From assembly GCF_014650595.1 (NCBI RefSeq), contig NZ_BMVG01000002.1, positions 1 to 64,000 on the forward strand: a DNA stretch of 64,000 nucleotides. Reading direction: 5' to 3'. The notes under the pieces are model-generated. The model searched no databases. It had not been told where the DNA came from and saw only the letters and a program-made list of their open reading frames with translations. The DNA is from Streptomyces alanosinicus. GTDB lineage: Bacteria > Actinomycetota > Actinomycetes > Streptomycetales > Streptomycetaceae. This document shows, piece after piece, positions 60,421 to 64,000 of the stretch (positions are counted from its first letter, which is position 1; every line of letters begins with the position of its first letter). The position numbers and the translations under genes are program-made.

Positions 60421-61260
60421 TTACTTGCCGGCGCCGAGCTCGATCGGCACGCCGACCAGGGAGCCGTACTCGGTCCAGGAACCGTCGTAGTTCTTGACGT
60501 TCTGCACACCGAGCAGCTCGTGCAGCACGAACCAGGTCAGGGCCGAGCGCTCACCGATGCGGCAGTAGGCGATCGTGTCCTTGGCGAGGTCCACGTTCTC
60601 CTGGGCGTACAGCTCCTTCAGGTCGTCGTCCGACTTGAAGGTGCCGTCGTCGTTGGCGTTCTTCGACCACGGGATGTTCTTCGCGCTCGGCACGTGGCCC
60701 GGGCGCTGCGACTGCTCCTGCGGCAGGTGCGCCGGGGCGAGCAGCTTGCCGGAGAACTCGTCGGGCGAGCGCACGTCGACCAGGTTCTGCGAGCCGATCG
60801 CGGCGACGACGTCGTCACGGAAGGCGCGGATGGCGGTGTTCTGCGGCTTGGCCTTGTAGGTGGTCTCGGCGCGCTCCGGGACCTCCTCGACCAGCTCGCG
60901 GGCGTCCAGCTCCCACTTCTTGCGGCCACCGTCGAGAAGCTTGACGCTGTCGTGGCCGTAGAGCTTGAAGTACCAGTAGGCGTACGACGCGAACCAGTTG
61001 TTGTTGCCGCCGTAGAGGATCACCAGGGTGTCGTTGGCGATGCCCTTCGCCGACAGCAGCTTCTCGAAGCCGGCCTGGTCGATGAAGTCGCGGCGGACCG
61101 GGTCCTGCAGGTCCTTGGTCCAGTCGATACGGATCGCGTTCCTGATGTGGTTCTTCTCGTAGGCGGACGTGTCCTCGTCCACCTCCACGATCGCGATGTT
61201 CGGGTTGTCCAGGTTGTCCTGGACCCAGTCGGCGTCGACGAGGACGTCGCTGCGGCTCAT
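60421..61260 (-). CDS. Thiosulfate sulfurtransferase (rhodanese)
   Basis: A 279-residue two-domain rhodanese. The catalytic Cys233 sits in AYCRIGERSA, in the C-terminal domain; the N-terminal domain has the inactive site (ILYGGNNNWFASY). It moves sulfur from thiosulfate to a thiol or cyanide and is often called SseA or CysA-like in actinobacteria. GGAGGAG lies eight bases before the ATG. An upstream leader peptide and alternative hairpins suggest attenuation by cysteine. The DUF1416 gene follows. Confidence 0.95.
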   Translation of the reverse strand: MSRSDVLVDADWVQDNLDNPNIAIVEVDEDTSAYEKNHIRNAIRIDWTKDLQDPVRRDFIDQAGFEKLLSAKGIANDTLVILYGGNNNWFASYAYWYFKLYGHDSVKLLDGGRKKWELDARELVEEVPERAETTYKAKPQNTAIRAFRDDVVAAIGSQNLVDVRSPDEFSGKLLAPAHLPQEQSQRPGHVPSAKNIPWSKNANDDGTFKSDDDLKELYAQENVDLAKDTIAYCRIGERSALTWFVLHELLGVQNVKNYDGSWTEYGSLVGVPIELGAGK

Positions 61261-61292
61261 GCTCTTTCTCCTCCGGGGCAGTTGCGGCGGGG

Positions 61293-61330
61293 CGTGCGAA
61301 GTAGAGAAGCGTGCGCGCGGACGGCGCACG
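61293..61330 (-). promoter_or_regulatory. Alternative hairpins between leader and sulfurtransferase
   Basis: GCGCACG (61324-61330) can pair with CGTGCGC (61310-61316, seven-base loop) or with CGTGCG (61293-61298). The two pairings exclude each other, as in attenuators. The region lies between the leader peptide and the ribosome-binding site of the sulfurtransferase gene. Confidence 0.5.
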
Positions 61331-61381
61331 GGTGCCCTTCCAGCAGGGCAGCGGGGAAATGCGGAAGTCGGGGACTTTCGC

Positions 61382-61462
61382 TCAGAAGGGGCGACAGAGC
61401 ATGGCGGCAACGCGGCACAGGTCCACTGCCCGCCGCTTCGTGAGATCCGCCTGTCGCCTCAT
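61382..61462 (-). CDS. Cys-containing leader peptide of the sulfurtransferase gene
   Basis: A 26-residue reading frame, starting MRRQADLTKRR, with Cys at positions 16 and 23 (DLCRVAAMLCRPF). It precedes the sulfurtransferase by 120 bases. I recognise it as the putative leader peptide annotated ahead of sulfur genes in Streptomyces. Two Cys codons near the end make it a natural sensor of charged Cys-tRNA or of cysteine level. It is too short to be a structural protein. Confidence 0.85.
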   Translation of the reverse strand: MRRQADLTKRRAVDLCRVAAMLCRPF

Positions 61463-61548
61463 GGGCTCGATCGTAGGGACGTCCGGGCGGGCGTGTCACC
61501 GGTGTGTCACATGACGAGACACGATCGTCCGTATACCGGGATGAGAAA

Positions 61549-61584
61549 AGCGCCCGGCGGCCCTCGCATGGCCTGCCGGACGCT
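61549..61584. terminator. Likely terminator downstream of DUF2993
   Basis: A 14-bp stem with one mismatch and one bulge (61549-61562 with 61570-61584) and a seven-base loop lies downstream of the minus-strand DUF2993 gene, 102 bases after its stop. Confidence 0.55.
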
Positions 61585-61685
61585 TGTGCGGGTCGGGATA
61601 TCTACGCTACGGACGACACCGTCTCGCCAGTCGGACGAAGGTCGTCCAGCGTGCCACTTCCAGCCCGTCGCCCCGCTCTACCCCG

Positions 61686-62423
61686 TTACCCCGCCAGCTT
61701 GACGTCGGAACCCTTCACGGAGATCTGGACGCCGTCCGGCGCGGCCTGCACCTTGTCCAGCTTGACGCCGCCGGGCAGCTGGTCGACGGCCTGCTGGAAG
61801 TCGGTGATCTCACGGATGCGGTTCTCGGCGATCGCGGCGGCGCCGAGCCGGGGCAGCGTGTCGGCGTGCACCTGCACCCGGTCGTGCTCGACGGTCACCG
61901 AGCTGAGCACCGGCACCGTCTGCTTGATCCCCAGGGCCGAGATCGTGCCCTCCACCATGACCTTGATCTTGCCGTGGCCGCCGTCGGAGAGACCGACGAT
62001 CCGCGCGGTGATCCCCGGGGCGACCTCGGTCGGTTGGGCCTTGGCCGTCTTCAGCAGCTCGGCGTAGGAGATCGTCGCGGTGCCGGTGGCGCTGTCCGCG
62101 GTGGCCGAGCTGTAGTCCCCGGAGAAGGAGACGCCCTTCATGTCGGCCTCCAGATCGTCGATCCGGATCGTCTTGCCGGCGGTCCCGGTGGCGGCGTCGT
62201 AGCCCTTGATCCCGACCTCGACGTCGTCGAGCGAGCCGCCCGCGAGCTGGGTGAGGAACGGGAACCCCTTGATGTTCACATCCGGCGTCGAGGCCAGGTT
62301 CTCCGTCGACTTCAGCTTGTCGGCGGCCTGGCCCTCGGCGACGTACACGGCGATGCGGTCCGCGGCCACGAACAGCCCGCCCAGGACCACGACGACGATC
62401 AGGACTATTCGCAGGGCGCGCAT
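61686..62423 (-). CDS. DUF2993 (LmeA-like) lipid-binding protein
   Basis: A 245-residue protein with a signal-anchor ([19 protein letters not shown]) and a DUF2993 domain. It includes [20 protein letters not shown] and [14 protein letters not shown]. In mycobacteria the homologue LmeA binds phospholipids and helps mannan assembly, so a cell-envelope role is likely. It is divergent from the DUF3099 gene, 121 bases away. Confidence 0.88.
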   Translation of the reverse strand: MRALRIVLIVVVVLGGLFVAADRIAVYVAEGQAADKLKSTENLASTPDVNIKGFPFLTQLAGGSLDDVEVGIKGYDAATGTAGKTIRIDDLEADMKGVSFSGDYSSATADSATGTATISYAELLKTAKAQPTEVAPGITARIVGLSDGGHGKIKVMVEGTISALGIKQTVPVLSSVTVEHDRVQVHADTLPRLGAAAIAENRIREITDFQQAVDQLPGGVKLDKVQAAPDGVQISVKGSDVKLAG

Positions 62424-62544
62424 GTGGTGTTTCCCCCCGGAGCGGCAAAAGGTGTACGGCTACGCCACGGTAACCCTGCCGGGCGGGCCCGGGCGGAGAT
62501 TGTGGATCACTTGTGACAGGGGCCCGCGGTCCTACCCTGTACGT

Positions 62545-62805
62545 ATGTACGCGCGGCGGCGCCACATCTACTTCGCCATGATGGGGACCTGTATCGGTCT
62601 GTTCGTCCTGGCCTGGGGAGTCGTGCGCATCTGGTCCGTTCCCGCGGCCGTCGGCATGTGCGTCGTCGCCATGGTCATCCCGCCGGTCGCCGCGATGATC
62701 GCGAACCGGCGTGGTCCCGAGGACCGCTGGTGGGACGACCCGTCCGGCGACCCCCAGTCGGACGAGTGGTGGGACGAACTCGACGGCAAGAAACGCAGGC
62801 CCTAG
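62545..62805 (+). CDS. DUF3099 membrane protein
   Basis: An 86-residue DUF3099 protein with two transmembrane helices (YFAMMGTCIGLFVLAWGVV and VGMCVVAMVIPPVAAMIA) and a conserved acidic, Trp-rich tail (GPEDRWWDDPSGDPQSDEWW). Function unknown. There is no Shine-Dalgarno sequence near the ATG; a TACCCT -10 about 12 bases upstream suggests a leaderless mRNA. The stop codon lies in the first of three 21-bp tandem repeats. Confidence 0.9.
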   Translation: MYARRRHIYFAMMGTCIGLFVLAWGVVRIWSVPAAVGMCVVAMVIPPVAAMIANRRGPEDRWWDDPSGDPQSDEWWDELDGKKRRP

Positions 62806-62849
62806 GACAAGAAACGCAGGGCCCAGTACAAGAAACGCAAGGCCTAGTA
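62787..62849 (+). repeat. Three 21-bp tandem repeats at the end of DUF3099
   Basis: Three 21-base units (62787-62807, 62808-62828, 62829-62849), each starting CAAGAAACGCA. The DUF3099 stop TAG is within unit 1. The period is seven codons, so the repeat keeps the reading frame. The third unit overlaps the 3' end of the convergent DsrE gene. Confidence 0.85.
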
Positions 62850-63206
62850 GACGAGGGCCTGGGCGTCGTCCGCCAGGGCCTCCTGTACGAAGACCTGCGC
62901 GCCCGCGATCCGTACGCCCTCGATGAGGTCCTTCTCGGTGATCTCGCGCCGGGCCGCGCACTGGGTGCACAGGGTGATGCGGCCCGCGGCGAGGATCGAC
63001 TCGATCAGATCCGGCAGCGGGGCGGCGTGCGGCAACTCGAACTCGGCGGCCCGCCCCGGCAGCGCGAACCAGGACGACTCCCCGGTCAGCCACAGCGACA
63101 CCTCGACCCCGCTGGCCACGGCCACCGCCGCCACGGTGAACGCCTGCGAGCAGCGCTCGGGCGCATCGGCCCCGGCCGTCACCTTGATCACGAGCTTCTT
63201 CGCCAT
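62844..63206 (-). CDS. DsrE/DsrF-like sulfur-relay family protein
   Basis: A 120-residue protein of the DsrE/DsrF/TusD-like fold: KKLVIKVTAGADAPERCSQA, SGVEVSLWLTGESSWFALPG and ITLCTQCAARREITEKDLIE. A Cys in TQCAAR sits where sulfur carriers of this family have their active Cys, so sulfur transfer is plausible. It lies between sulfur-handling genes and a DUF3099 gene, convergent with the latter. The role is unproven. Confidence 0.85.
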   Translation of the reverse strand: MAKKLVIKVTAGADAPERCSQAFTVAAVAVASGVEVSLWLTGESSWFALPGRAAEFELPHAAPLPDLIESILAAGRITLCTQCAARREITEKDLIEGVRIAGAQVFVQEALADDAQALVY

Positions 63207-63318
63207 GCCGGAAGGGTAGCCCCAGCCGGACGGCGCACCTCGCCAAGAGGCCTCGCTCCCGGCCGCGTAAGCTGGGCCCCGGCTCTGTCGTATGCCCACC
63301 CTCGCTCAAGGAGCACCC

Positions 63319-63417
63319 GTGGAGACGTTCTTCGAAACCCTGCTGGTCCTGGTCTGCGTCGGCGTGCTCGCCTTCGCCGGTCTGACCGTGAAGAAGCTGT
63401 ACCAGGGCCAGCGCTGA
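63319..63417 (+). CDS. Very small conserved membrane protein
   Basis: A 32-residue protein from GTG (VETFFETLLVLVCVGVLAFA, ending KLYQGQR) with one transmembrane helix. AAGGAG lies six bases before the GTG. It precedes the nitrobindin gene by 25 bases. I recognise the same small gene ahead of this gene in other Streptomyces; function unknown. Confidence 0.8.
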   Translation: METFFETLLVLVCVGVLAFAGLTVKKLYQGQR

Positions 63418-63442
63418 CCCAATTGTTTAGGAAAGCTTCCTC

Positions 63443-64000
63443 ATGATCGAGATCCCGTCCGACCTCCACAAGGACCTGGTTCCGCTGGCCTTCCTGCTCG
63501 GCAACTGGGCCGGTGCCGGCGTCCATGACTTCCCCGGCTCCGAGAAGTGCAACTTCGGCCAGGAGGTCAGTTTCACCCACGACGGCCGGGACTTCCTGGA
63601 GTACCACTCGCACACCTGGGTGCTGGACAAGGACGGCAACAAGGTCCGCCCGCTGGAGTCGGAGTCCGGTTACTGGCGGATCGACGCCGACCGCAAGGTC
63701 GAGGTGACGATGACCCGCGACGACGGTGTCATCGAGATCTGGTACGGCGAGATGGCCGAGAAGAAGCCGCAGATCGACCTGGCCACGGACGCCGTCGCCC
63801 GGATCGCCGGCTCGCAGCCGTACAGCGGTGGCAAGCGGCTCTACGGCTACGTCAAGAGCGACCTGATGTGGGTCGGCGAGAAGCAGACCCCGGACGTCGA
63901 GCTGCGGCCCTATATGTCGGCGCAGCTGAAGAAGGTCGTCACCCCGGAGGACGTCGAGCGCTGGGCCAAGGCCCTGCCCGACGACATGCCCGACGACGGC
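63443..64000 (+). CDS. Nitrobindin-like FABP-family protein (partial)
   Basis: The first 186 residues of an FABP/THAP4-like beta-barrel protein. Conserved parts are LAFLLGNWAGAGVHDFPG, FLEYHSHTWVLDKDG, ESGYWRIDADRKVEVTMTRD and YGEMAEKKPQ. Such nitrobindins bind heme and can turn over peroxynitrite; the His in EYHSHTW is a candidate but the distal ligand cannot be checked. The gene runs off the window end with no stop. It follows a 32-residue membrane-protein gene, possibly on one transcript. Confidence 0.9.
   Translation, partial: MIEIPSDLHKDLVPLAFLLGNWAGAGVHDFPGSEKCNFGQEVSFTHDGRDFLEYHSHTWVLDKDGNKVRPLESESGYWRIDADRKVEVTMTRDDGVIEIWYGEMAEKKPQIDLATDAVARIAGSQPYSGGKRLYGYVKSDLMWVGEKQTPDVELRPYMSAQLKKVVTPEDVERWAKALPDDMPDDG

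Noticed and set aside
61257..61499. An 80-residue frame across the sulfurtransferase start and leader
   Set aside because: It overlaps both the ribosome-binding site and the Cys leader peptide in another frame and has no recognisable similarity; the 26-residue leader fits better.
1..64000. CRISPR arrays, tRNA or rRNA genes, prophage or insertion sequences
   Set aside because: No regular spacer-repeat array, no cloverleaf or rRNA-like sequence, and no transposase, integrase or phage structural gene was found by reading both strands.

Overview
The window is high-GC actinobacterial chromosome, almost certainly Streptomyces. The evidence is a very strong GC-rich third-position bias, frequent GTG and TTG starts, ATGA/GTGA gene overlaps, and diagnostic genes: glnR, mycothiol synthase (mshD), DUF5753/DUF397 whiJ-like pairs, DUF3099, DUF1416 and the short leader peptide ahead of a thiosulfate sulfurtransferase. 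The gene set resembles the core region around SCO4126-SCO4165 of S. coelicolor; those locus numbers are from memory and need checking.

Layout, left to right. 1-8.5 kb: an isochorismatase-like hydrolase and a GNAT enzyme, then a tight six-gene minus-strand operon of type IV secretion-like parts (VirD4-, VirB4-, SCO6880-, TrbL/VirB6-, VirB8- and VirB2-like) with no relaxase. 8.9-18.5 kb: a secreted S53 peptidase, a divergent TetR/short-chain dehydrogenase pair, a secreted trypsin-like protease, a membrane Ser/Thr kinase, a lytic transglycosylase-NlpC/P60 enzyme, a PAP2 phosphatase and a Tat-exported FAD oxidase. 18.6-23.1 kb: pstSCAB behind an 11-nt-phased PHO box. 23.2-29.6 kb: an accessory patch with a whiJ-like locus, DUF6879 genes, small hypotheticals, a decayed duplicate and an ArsR/VOC pair. 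29.7-37.2 kb: phosphate and polyphosphate genes (Pit permease, DUF47 regulator, CsoR, lipoprotein, Nudix, CHAD, ppk). 37.4-42.8 kb: an ECF sigma/anti-sigma/ABC operon and mshD. 43-48.9 kb: a TPR/AAA+ pair, a Uma2 nuclease, a second whiJ-like locus and a DUF6247-linked toxin-antitoxin-like pair. 48.9-57.3 kb: pectinesterase, NmrA/MarR pair, two-component system with a trypsin-like membrane protease, a LacI regulator and glnR. 57.5-64 kb: hydrolase, MoaD/ThiS-like protein, DUF1416 with sulfurtransferase and its leader peptide, DUF2993, DUF3099, DsrE, a 32-residue membrane protein and a nitrobindin-like gene cut by the window end.

How the genes fit together. Phosphate supply is the main theme: high-affinity import (pst), low-affinity import (pit with its PhoU-like partner) and polyphosphate handling (ppk, CHAD, possibly Nudix) lie within about 19 kb. 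The pst/pit block is interrupted by an accessory patch rich in DNA-binding regulators. Sulfur and redox functions (mycothiol synthesis, sulfurtransferase, DsrE, CsoR) form a weaker second theme. Several intergenic regions carry clear dyads beside divergent regulators (TetR, ArsR, MarR, CsoR, XRE), so local autoregulation is readable directly from the DNA.
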